From: Serripes groenlandicus
Lineage: Eukaryota; Mollusca; Bivalvia; Cardiida; Cardiidae
Assembly (NCBI GenBank): GCA_031761405.1
Contig: JASEVX010000003.1
Span: forward strand, 117,553,649 to 117,617,648
Direction of reading: 5' to 3'
Length of the DNA stretch: 64,000 bases
A program made the translations under genes and the position numbers. Of this stretch, positions 55,780 to 64,000 are shown in pieces (the stretch's first letter is position 1; each line of letters starts with the position of its first letter). The notes beneath the pieces are model-generated. The model did not search any database. It was not told where the DNA came from and worked only from the letters and a program-made list of their open reading frames with translations.

Positions 55780-56374
55780 CCCCCTCGGCTTCGGAGGGTT
55801 CGGCCGTGGATCAAGCGGCACCTGATGTTTGGGCAGTATAGTACTCGGATGCAAGAGTTTGAGCGTGAATCCGCCGATGAATTCGTTGGGTTCATGCGGA
55901 TTGAGCCTGGCAAGTTTAATGGAGCTGTTGCTGAGGGTCGCCTCTCGCCTCACAAAGGGCCGACTGCGAGGCTGCCGCACCCCTCTTGAGCCTGGGCTGA
56001 AGCTGGCCATAACTCTGCGCTGTATGGCCACAGGTAACAGCTTTCGTAGCCTGGCATACGCCTTCCGTGTCACCCACAACACCATATCAGGGGTCGCTCC
56101 GGAAGTTACCCAGGCTATCGTTGATGAGTACGTTGGCGAGACGATGCAGACCCCCAACACACCTGATCGATGGCGCCAAGTGGCAAACCGATTCCGAGTT
56201 CGGCGGAATTATCATCACCATTGCTGTGCAGCCATCGATGGCAAACATGTGGCCTTCAAGGCACATAAGAACTCTGGCACCAGGCACTACGATTACACGG
56301 GTGACTTCTCCATAGTCCTGATGGGAGTGGATGTTGATTTTCTTCTTGGTAGGCATCCTGGATACACACTTTGA
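55780..56374 (+). pseudogene. HARBI1-like (PIF/Harbinger) transposase, frameshifted and truncated
   Basis: One plus frame (about 55780-55925) reads RVRPWIKRHLMFGQYSTRM and FVGFMRIEPGKFN. The other (about 55915-56374) continues LLLRVASRLTKG, LEPGLKLAITLRCMATGNSF, AYAFRVTHNTISG and AAIDGKHVAFKAHKNSGTRH. These match, by memory, the N-terminal and DDE_Tnp_4 regions of HARBI1-like transposases; the Asp of AIDGKH is the expected first catalytic residue. A single frameshift near 55920 separates the parts. The frame ends before the later catalytic positions. A GC-rich block upstream and GCCTCGGTCACAACGAACCC at about 55420 may be the element's 5' end; no matching 3' end was found. Confidence 0.75.
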
Positions 56375-56689
56375 TTACATTTACAAACAGTTGAATACTA
56401 TAAGGTGAAAAATGTCAAATTCGAGCAGATTTTTTCACTGAAAATACTCGAGAGCAAATGTCAGACTGTTGTGTGACAGTTTTGCAACAGTCGCACACGC
56501 ATACCACGAGTGAACAACGATCTGATCAACTTTTCTCCGATGTGTGTATACAAAATACTACCACGAATTGATGGAAATAGTGAGATTCCTATGATAGAGC
56601 CTTGGGTAAATCCTGATACCAACAAATACCGAAGAATAACAGCATGATATAATGAATTCGTTACATTCGTGTGTAATCATCACTGTCAA

Positions 56690-56945
56690 TCAAGGGGGTG
56701 TGGGTTCGAACCCCGGCTCGGCCAACATTCTTTCCGTAGTTTGACAAAAGTCATTGTGACAAGCGGCATTCGTCTTCCACCAATGGTCTAATAGTCTATT
56801 TGGAAAAGCAGCCAGTTGCTTGGAAAGATTGTTCTGTGGATTACTGGTGTGAAAAAGCCAGGAAACACATGATAAGGTGAACTTGCCGCTGTGGTATGAC
56901 TGAAAAATTGTTGAAACGGCGTTAAATCTCCAATTTATCAATCAA
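56690..56945 (+). mobile_element. tRNA-derived SINE with intact B box
   Basis: GGGTGTGGGTTCGAACCCCG (B box), CTTCCACCAATGGTCTAATA, GCAGCCAGTTGCTTGGAAAG and CCGCTGTGGTATGACTGAAA, ending AATTTATCAATCAATT. Best-preserved copy of its family here, though its 5' head before the B box is short. Confidence 0.7.
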
Positions 56946-56949
56946 TTAT

Positions 56950-57400
56950 TGCAACGTTGCAATTGGTCGATAAACTGCTCGAGGATGTAGCTATGTCACG
57001 AGTAAATCTAGTTTTGGTACTTTAACAACAAAGTGTCCGGAATACTACACATTGATGTGTATTCAAGCCTTGTTAATACATATAAGGTCTGGAGAAGATC
57101 ACTCATTGTATCGTGGTCATTTAAATCACACAAAAGGTTATTGTAATTGGTTCTTTGTATCAAGGAGAGAGGTGCAGTAAGGGCGTCCTTTTCCGGTGGC
57201 TTTAGCCAAAATTAAATTAAGGATGAGCTAATGGATTGATCGATCGATTATTGATGATCAAAAATATTGATAAAATTCATATTATAGTGATCAGTGTTTT
57301 TTGGGGATATGGAAGATAGACGTTTGGTTTGATTTTCAGAAATTGTAAAATATTATTTTGTCCTCTGATATACATGTACATTATATTATCCGTCTATTCG
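56950..57400. other. No recognised feature
   Basis: AT-rich spacer. ATTGATCGATCGATTATTGATGATC is a small palindromic stretch. Confidence 0.4.
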
Positions 57401-57403
57401 TTT

Positions 57404-57830
57404 CTTCAACACTTTCCCTCATACAACAATTCTGCAGCAGACGCCTTTGAACATAGTTTGTCAAAGAAAGCAAAATCTCTTTAATTGAATGGATAACCTA
57501 TGACTAAAAGTGAAAAACATTTTGGCAAAAGAAGAAATTCCTGGTTTAGAGCAATTTCTTCTTTTGTCACTATGTTTTCAAAAAACCGTCTGCTGCAGAG
57601 GCGTCAGAAAGCGTCTATATGAGAGAAAGGGTTAATGCAGCAGACGGCTTTTTGAAAAACATTTTGGCAAAAGAAGAAATTGCTCTAAACCAGGAATTTC
57701 TTCTTTTGCCAAAATGTTTTTCACTTTAAGTCATAGGGTTATCAATTCAGTAATGGAGATTTTTGTATTTTTTGACAAAATATGTTCAAAGACGTCTGCT
57801 GCAGAATTGTCGTATGAGGGAAAGGGTTAA
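57404..57830. mobile_element. Two family P MITEs head to head, ~430-bp palindrome
   Basis: The first copy (57404-57633) starts AACACTTTCCCTCATACAAC. The second (57634-57830) ends TTGTCGTATGAGGGAAAGGG and is close to the reverse complement of the first, including CAAAAGAAGAAATTCCTGGTTTAGAGC and its inverse. Each half also contains its own core hairpin. The second copy has lost about 30 bp near the centre. Confidence 0.85.
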
Positions 57831-58074
57831 AATGATAAAGAATTGTTAAATAAACATCATTTGCTTGTTATTATATACGTCGTCAGATAAGTAGAACATT
57901 CTCTAACACTTCATGCAGTCTAATCCTGATCTACATTGCTCGTACGTTAATTCTATGCCAAGATAACTACAAACTATGCAAGACCTTGAAAAGAAAAGCA
58001 AGGCTCACACTATCGGTAGCAGTTTAAGGGTTTAAAATGTTCATTTGTTACAATCTACATACGTTATACGCTAG

Positions 58075-58165
58075 TTATTTCATTATTATTTTCATTATTA
58101 GTATCATTAGTATTATAATTAATTATTACAATTATCATTATCATTATTATTATTATCATTACTTT
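58075..58165 (+). repeat. (ATT)n-rich imperfect microsatellite
   Basis: Runs of ATTATT and ATCATT. Confidence 0.8.
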
Positions 58166-58560
58166 TAATATATCTATAGGTCCTACCTATTTACGAAAAA
58201 CCCGCAAGATAATTATAAACAAAAATTAAAGAGCATACTTTGGCCATAAACAAGGATTTATAATTAATTGACTAGACAATAATAATGTTAATGGCATGTT
58301 TCTTGCATTATCAAAACATATTTGTCATTTGTATAGCTGTCGTCTATTATTACGAACAGAAAATAATAATGTAAAGACTTTCAGAAAATCTAGGAATACA
58401 TTTATAATGAACGAGCTTAAAACATGAGGGCCAAGATGATCCTTAGTCGATCACCTGCATTATGGTAAAGAAGCAAATAGATCAGCCCTTTTCTGATGCC
58501 AACTGGCGACTGCCTTTTTCAACCAGTCAATATGACTGGAACAAAGGGGTCTTATTTCTG
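58165..58560. other. No recognised feature
   Basis: AT-rich; nothing recognised. Confidence 0.4.
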
Positions 58561-58562
58561 CT

Positions 58563-58690
58563 AAACCCTTTCCCTATTAGAGACGGTTTCTGTGGCCTTT
58601 GCAACAGACGATTTAGGAAAAGATTGTCGCCAAAAGAACAATTGCTCCTTATGAGAAAGTTATCCTTTTGCCAAAATGTTTGATAAATAA
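58563..58690. mobile_element. Family P MITE, partial
   Basis: AAACCCTTTCCCTATTAGAG, GCAACAGACGATTTAGGAAA, CAAAAGAACAATTGCTCCTT and TATCCTTTTGCCAAAATGTTT. The right half is missing. Confidence 0.6.
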
Positions 58691-58699
58691 TTATACTTT

Positions 58700-59272
58700 G
58701 AATGAGTCAATAGCTCATGTATAGCAATTTGGGGTCTTTCATGTTGATACCACTTTTTTTTGCGGGAAACGACGTCGCTCCATTGACGTTACGCCAAGCA
58801 ATCTCCTTCGCAGAGTTGTCGTTCCTTACACTCACCATACATGTATAGCGCCTATGTAATAGAGAGTGTACGCCAAGATGAAGTGTTACGGAAATGACGT
58901 CACACGTCCTTCTTTGGCTATGATACAGTCAAAATTTAGGTTCGGGCGTAGAAGGCTAATGCTGTCGTTTTTTTGACGAACGGGAAAACAGATTTCTTAC
59001 AGATTTCCATTTATGTTTAACTTTTCGTACACAATTGTTAATTCCCACATAACGCAGCACTTTAATGATCTTAATTCATTTTATACATACCCAAATTATC
59101 GATTTAAAAAAAATGATTAAAAAGACGACAATAATTTTCAATCTGTGTTTTTCGTCTCATTTTATACATACCCAAAATGGCGGCCCCCATGGATTTGGCC
59201 AGTTTCATTTCAGAAAGCTTCATGGGTTATTATTTTTCGTATTACTATTATTATTATCATTATTCATTTCAG
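58700..59272 (+). promoter_or_regulatory. Upstream region of gene B, 5' exon not located
   Basis: The acceptor TTCATTTCAG ending at 59272, 10 bases before the ATG, implies an upstream non-coding exon as in gene A. I could not fix that exon or a TATA box. CATTTTATACATACCCAAA occurs twice (about 59078 and 59158). AATGACGTCACACG at about 58892 contains a full CRE/ATF-type site, TGACGTCA. Functional meaning is inferred only. Confidence 0.35.
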
Positions 59273-59282
59273 TTCGTCCAAA

Positions 59283-61558
59283 ATGAACAAACTATTGGTT
59301 GTTATACTCTCCTTGGCTCCTATGGTCATGGTAGCCGCTGCCTCCTATATGTATCCCTATTCAAACTGGGGTCACGGTGGTGGTAACTGGGGTCACGGTC
59401 ATGGTCATGGTCATGGTGGTCACGTCGGCTATGGTGGATACAGGTATGGAGGGAGAAGTGGTGGATTTGGAGGTGGTATCTTTGGAATATTGATCTTCCG
59501 TGAGTACAACATTTGAGCCGTCCCGCGAGAAAACCTACATTGTGGACTCTGCGTAAAGTGTCGACCCAGATCAGCATAAGCATGCCGCGCAGGCTTACCA
59601 CGTTAGACACTTTTCGTATCCTGTGGAATCCTCTATCCCCATGAGACGGAATCTGTCGGAATGTTTCGGCCCGGATCAGTCTTTTAAACCTTTCCCACAT
59701 ACAACAAATCTGCAAAAGTATTGATAAGGTCCATATTATAGTGACAGACGACTTTGAAAACAGAGTGACAAAAACCTGGAAAATCTCCATAAAATATAGT
59801 TTAATTGTTAAATAAAGTTGAAAACATTGTGGCCAAAGGAGAAATTGCGCATGCTGATCTGGGTCGATACATTACGCAGATGCCATAATGTTGGTTTTCT
59901 CGCGGTAAACTCTGTCAGTGTCAATGGCAATATTGATTACAGATTCAGGTGAGACGTCTCGTATCGAGCTGTATAACCTGAAAACACCTGTATCACCTGA
60001 ACACACCTGTATCACATTAAAACACCTGTATCACCTGAACACACCTGTATCGCCTTAAAACATTTGTATCACCTGAAAACACCTGTATCACCTGAACACA
60101 TCTGTATCACCTTAAAACACCTGTATCACTTTAAAACACCTGTATCACCTGAAAACACCTGTATCACCTTAAAGTTTTTGCCTATGAGTTATACTAAAAT
60201 CCAAAACTCTTGTTATATGAAATATGGGTTCCGATTTTTATGCGGGGGATTCAGCTATGCTGAAAACCTCCGTATATTGTCATGCCAACCTTAAAGAAGT
60301 GTAAATTTGTAAAAAAAATTGTCTGTTTTTTTCAAAATTGATAATTTTTCTTGATTGATTCACAACAAGCTAAACAGTATGCACATTATACAAAGTAAAC
60401 GTACACAATGTAAAGTTTTAATCCATGAAGTTGTTAACATAATTTAGAAATTTAAGTTAGACATAAGGATCTTAAATGTTTCTTTTAAATATATGGAAAA
60501 CGAGTAGCTCAAAAACCTTTTGAGAAAATCCCTGCAATCAAAAAAACGGAAATACGGCTGTCGTGCATCGTCAACATTTTCCCTTGTTAACACTCTACAG
60601 GCTACATTCTGCACCGGATCTTCATGAACATTTATCAGAACATTCATCTCCATCAAATCTTGGACAAGTTCGAAACTGGGCCATTTGAGGTCAAAAACTA
60701 GGTCAAATTGAAGGAAAATATTGTTAACACTCTAGAGACCACATTTTCAACTTGAGCATGTTGAAACGTTATCAGAATGTTTGTCTTGATGATGTAAGTC
60801 AAGTTCGAACATGAGTCATGTCGGGTCAAAAAGTAGGTCACTAAGCCAAATTGAATGGAAATATTGTTAACACTCTAGAGGCCTTATCTTCAAATTGAGC
60901 ATGTTGAAACTTTATCAGAATGTTTGTCTTGTTGATATGTAGGTCAAGTTCGAACATGGGTTATGATGGGTCAAATTGAAGGAAAAGCTTGTTAACACTC
61001 AAGAGGCCGCAATTTATGCTTCAGAATGTTTGTATTAATGATATCCAGGTCAAGTTCGAATATGGGTCATATTTGGTCAGAAACTAGGTCACTAGGCCAA
61101 ATTGAAGGAACATCTTGTTAACTCTGTAGAAGCATCTTTTTTGGCTACAGCAGCTTTCAGAATTCTATTTAAATGATATCTAGGTCAAGTTTGAATATGG
61201 GTCATGCCGGGTTAAAAACTAGGTCACTAGGCAAAATTGAAGAAAAATCTTGTTAACACTCTGGATATTGCATTTTTAGTTTGAGCATGATGAATCTTTA
61301 TCAGAATGTTTTTCTTAATGATATCTAGGTCAAGGTCAAACTATTGTTAACACTCTAGAACCAACATCCCCCGCATTTCAGTACTTTCAGTACTTTGATT
61401 TTTAACATCGAAGTCTACATTTGGAAAATCCGCATTTCATTTCAGTTTTCGTTTTCATCATTCTGATTGGGTTGCTCTTCGGAAACGGTGCTGGTGGTGT
61501 TGGTGGCGCTGGTGGTGCAGGTGGTGCTGGTGGACCTATTATCGGTGGAGGAGGTTAA
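59283..61558 (+). CDS. Gene B: small Gly/His-rich protein with signal peptide and C-terminal membrane segment (2 coding exons)
   Basis: Coding exons 59283-59499 and 61446-61558 join GTGAGT (59500) to TTTCAG (ending 61445) in phase 1, giving 109 codons plus TAA. The signal peptide is MNKLLVVILSLAPMVMVAAA. Residues ~22-62 are Gly-rich with tryptophans and a GHGHGHGHGG run that could bind metal ions. Residues ~66-84 (IFGILIF ... LLFGN) are hydrophobic. The tail is Gly/Ala-rich, ending PIIGGGG. FGGGIFGILIF, the intron position inside the membrane segment and the 3' UTR intron are shared with gene A. A longer in-frame start at 59145 was rejected because of the acceptor at 59272. Function unknown: a secreted or membrane-anchored structural, byssal, shell-matrix or defence protein are all possible. 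Confidence 0.8.
59515..59915. mobile_element. Family Q MITE with a family P MITE inserted in it, in intron 2 of gene B
   Basis: GAGCCGTCCCGCGAGAAAAC starts at 59515, 15 bases after the splice donor. The Q element is interrupted after CCCGGATCAGTCT (about 59683) by a P copy (AAACCTTTCCCACATACAAC ... GGCCAAAGGAGAAATTGCGC) and resumes at about 59853 with GCTGATCTGGGTCGATACAT to GTTGGTTTTCTCGCGG. The order of insertion is therefore Q first, then P. Confidence 0.8.
59978..60175 (+). repeat. Minisatellite in intron 2 of gene B
   Basis: The unit ACACCTGTATCACCTGAAA/ACACCTGTATCACCTTAAA, 19-20 bp, repeats about ten times. Confidence 0.9.
60180..60580. other. Intron sequence without recognised features
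   Basis: Part of intron 2 of gene B. AT-rich and without gene or repeat signals that I recognise. Confidence 0.4.
60583..61365 (+). repeat. ~130-bp tandem repeat in intron 2 of gene B
   Basis: Units start TTGTTAACACTCTAGAGGCC and contain TTATCAGAATGTTTGTCTTG, GATATCTAGGTCAAGTTCGA and ACTAGGTCACTAGGCCAAAT. Starts lie near 60583, 60721, 60863, 60979, 61117, 61249 and 61345, with unit lengths varying from about 96 to 142. Similar units are, to my recollection, common in bivalve genomes. Confidence 0.85.
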
Positions 61559-61602
61559 CCCATAGTAAGGTAACGTTTACGAGTTCTAATCGGTACTCTT
61601 CG

Positions 61603-62775
61603 TTTAAGATCAATCAGTGACAGGGTTCTTGTTACATCCCTTATTTAGTATCAGTGACAGGGTTCTTGTTACATCCATTATTTAGTATCAGTGATCTGGT
61701 TCGTGTTACATCCTTTATTTAGTATCAGCGACAGTGTTTTTGTTACATTTATAATTTATTATCAGTGACAGGGTTCTTGTTACATCCCTAATTTATTATC
61801 AGTGACAGGGTTCTTGTTACCTTCATAGTATCAGTGACAGGGTTCTTGTTACCTTCATAATTTAGTATCAGTGACAGGGTTCTTGTTACATCCATTATTT
61901 AGTATCAGTGATCTGGTTCGTGTTACATCCTTTATTTAGTATCAGCGACAGTGTTTTGTTACATTTATAATTTATTATCAGTGACAGGGTTCTTGTTACA
62001 TCCCTAATTTATTATCAGTGACAGGGTTCTTGTTACCTTCATAGTATCAGTGACAGGGTTCTTGTTACCTTCATAATTTAGTATCAGTGACAGGGTTCTT
62101 GTTACATCTATAATTTAGTATCAGTGACAGGGTTCTTGTTACCTTCATAATTTAGTATCAGTGACAGGGTTCTTGTAACATCTATAATTTAGTATCAGTG
62201 ACAGGGTTCTTGTTACCTTCATACTTTAGTATCAGTGACAGGGTTCTTGTTACCTTCATACTTTAGTATCAGTGACAGGGTTCTCGTTACCTTCATACTT
62301 TAGTATCAGTGACAGGGTTCTTGTTACCTTCATAATTTAGTATCAGTGACAGGGTTCTTGTAACATCTATAATTTAGTATCAGTGACAGGGTTCTTGTTA
62401 CCTTCATACTTTAGTATCAGTGACAGGGTTCTGTTTACATCCCTAATTTATTATCAGTGACAGGGTTCTTGTAACATCTATAATTTAGTACCAGTGACAG
62501 GGTTCTTGTAACATCTATAATTTAGTATCAGTGACAGGGTTCTTGTTACATCCCTAATTTAGTATCAGTGACAGGGTTCTTGTAACATCTATAATTTAGT
62601 ACCAGTGACAGAGTTCTTGTAACATCTATAATTAAGTATAAATGACAAGGTTTTGTTTTTGTTACATTCCTTATTTAGTATCAGTGAAAGGGTACTTGAT
62701 ACATCTCTTATTTAGTATTAGTGACAGGTGTTCTTGTTTCTTCCATTATTAAGAATCAGTGCCAGGGTTCTTGTA
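61603..62775 (+). repeat. 37-bp minisatellite in the 3' UTR intron of gene B
   Basis: The unit TATCAGTGACAGGGTTCTTG plus TTACATCTATAATTTAG occurs some 31 times. A multi-unit block (GTGATCTGGTTCGTGTTACA ... TCAGCGACAGTGTTTT...) appears twice, near 61688 and 61912, showing block duplication. Confidence 0.95.
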
Positions 62776-62929
62776 ATATTTCGATTAGGCATAAGCGAAG
62801 CTAGCAACTCTTCAATTCATACTTGCATCTATCGTTCGTCTGAATATTTATATACTGTGTATATAAAAAAATAACAAGCAATCAGTTTAAATTTAAGTTA
62901 ACATTATTATTATTTATTTATTTTTGCAG

Positions 62930-63120
62930 GAAAAGTTAAAAAAACGAAGAAGAGGAGAAACGATATTGGCATGGCATCAGAAGTTGGTCATTAAGCCACG
63001 ATTCCTTAGTTCAATCAAAAGTACAATTAAACATCGCATGCACTCGTCTATTGTTTTGATGTCTTTAAATCAATTGATTTTCCTTAATTATCGACCATGT
63101 CACTTGACTAACATATCAAT
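62930..63120 (+). other. Gene B 3' UTR exon
   Basis: The acceptor TATTTATTTTTGCAG ends at 62929 and the exon begins GAAAAGTTAA, like gene A's last exon (GAAAAGCAGT). The matching donor after the stop is AAG/GTAACG (exon end 61569) or ATA/GTAAGG (exon end 61564). ATTAAA at 63026-63031 followed by TTGTTTTGATGTC is a possible poly(A) signal. The 3' end is not certain. Confidence 0.55.
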
Positions 63121-63199
63121 ATTATGAGACCTTCGACTCATTGGCATCGCCAGGCAAGATATTTGATAGTCTGATCTTATATCGAATCTCCCTCGTTGG

Positions 63200-64000
63200 C
63201 ACTAAGTCTAACCATTTATTACCTAGTTAGTCGGTATTATAATACTTCGCTCTACACGCATATATGACCTGACGGTACCGCATAACAGGTCGTCCCTATT
63301 AACTTAAAAATGCACGTGTAGTGCACTGTAATTTGTCGATCTTTAGACTGAATACCTATTTTCCAACTGTTGATGCGAGTTATATGTTTCGATATATCTC
63401 CATGCGAGTCTGACACATTTTCTTTCGTGGTTTAAATGCCACGTTGCTCTTAATGCAAATATGTGAAATAATACCTGCATATTTTCTGGTGCAAATACAT
63501 GTAAAAATGTCACTCGCAAATACAACAAGATGGATTGAAATTTCGTCTTGACTAGGAAAAATACAGTACCAAATATGGTAATGTGGGGACACTGAAATAT
63601 GATGTTCCTTCTTTCAAAATAATTGGCGTTATTCACATGCTATTCGTAAACTATATTTCATTCCTGAAGTGAAATATTTCATTATTGAACACATTTAAAT
63701 GTGTATAATGTGTCTCTTCTTTTTCCTGTCTTAAATTATTTAGTTTTAAATTATTTAAGTAGGTAAATACTAACAGGATAATTATGTTGCATTATCTATA
63801 CACGGCTTGTATTGCTTACTCAGAGCGTGTGAATATATGGCATCTCTCTCGACCTTTCTTATCCCGACCTGGTCCGAAGAAACCGATGCGTAATCGACAA
63901 TAGACAGGTTTGTACATGCGCCTCCTATCAGTATAAATCACAATGTAAAGTATGTTGCACGCTAGTCTGGATTTATCTAACCATACCAGTACACTTAGGC
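63200..64000. other. No recognised feature
   Basis: The last 0.8 kb has only short open frames (for example minus 63343-63636) without family motifs or splice support. Confidence 0.4.

Noticed and set aside
59145..59282. Gene B starting at the ATG at 59145
   Set aside because: A strong acceptor ends at 59272, and gene A has the same short leader before its ATG.

Overview
This is a eukaryotic, AT-rich, repeat-dominated window with spliced small genes, TATA/polyadenylation signals, LINEs, tRNA-derived SINEs, an LTR retrotransposon, hairpin MITEs and several satellites. Nothing in it is prokaryotic. The mix of repeats (SINEs ending in (CAAT)n, a K02A2.6-type Gypsy pol, MITEs ending in AACCCTTTCCC, arrays with ACGG/ACGC motifs) is what I would expect from a bivalve mollusc. 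A dreissenid-like mussel is my guess from memory of such repeats and is not proven.

Two host genes can be modelled with confidence, both on the + strand, about 50 kb apart and paralogous. Gene A (exons at about 6576-6604, 7187-7482, 8477-8567 and 8811-9200) encodes a 120-residue protein. Gene B (coding exons 59283-59499 and 61446-61558, 3' exon from 62930) encodes a 109-residue protein. Both have a signal peptide, a Gly-rich middle (Gly/Tyr/Ser in A, Gly/His in B), the motif GGGIFGILIF, a hydrophobic membrane segment interrupted by a phase-1 intron at the same codon, and a Gly-rich tail. Both carry tandem arrays in their introns. A third, weaker candidate lies at 38773-39991: two exon-like blocks that agree in reading phase but contain an in-frame stop.

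The rest is mostly repeat history. A 4.2 kb segment (1 to about 4245) is repeated in the same orientation at about 9686-32435. The second copy has grown to about 22.7 kb by insertions: a block at 10236-11960, a minus-strand Gypsy element at 12888-18134, a foldback element with flanks at 18790-22310, and a LINE cluster at 22527-31243. In the LINE cluster a near full-length LINE (about 24562-30660, ORF1 and ORF2) sits inside an older LINE, which sits inside a SINE. A second direct duplication pairs 34712-37345 with 40713-43757.

From 44 kb on: a TIR element (44520-46650) with a 9-bp target duplication whose body is a 106-bp satellite; a run of AACCCTTTCCC hairpin MITEs (46.8-49.2 kb); a 40-bp satellite (51.33-53.08 kb); a broken HARBI1-like transposase (55.8-56.4 kb); a 430-bp palindrome of two MITEs (57.4-57.8 kb); and gene B with MITEs and three arrays in its introns. 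The final 0.8 kb shows nothing I recognise.
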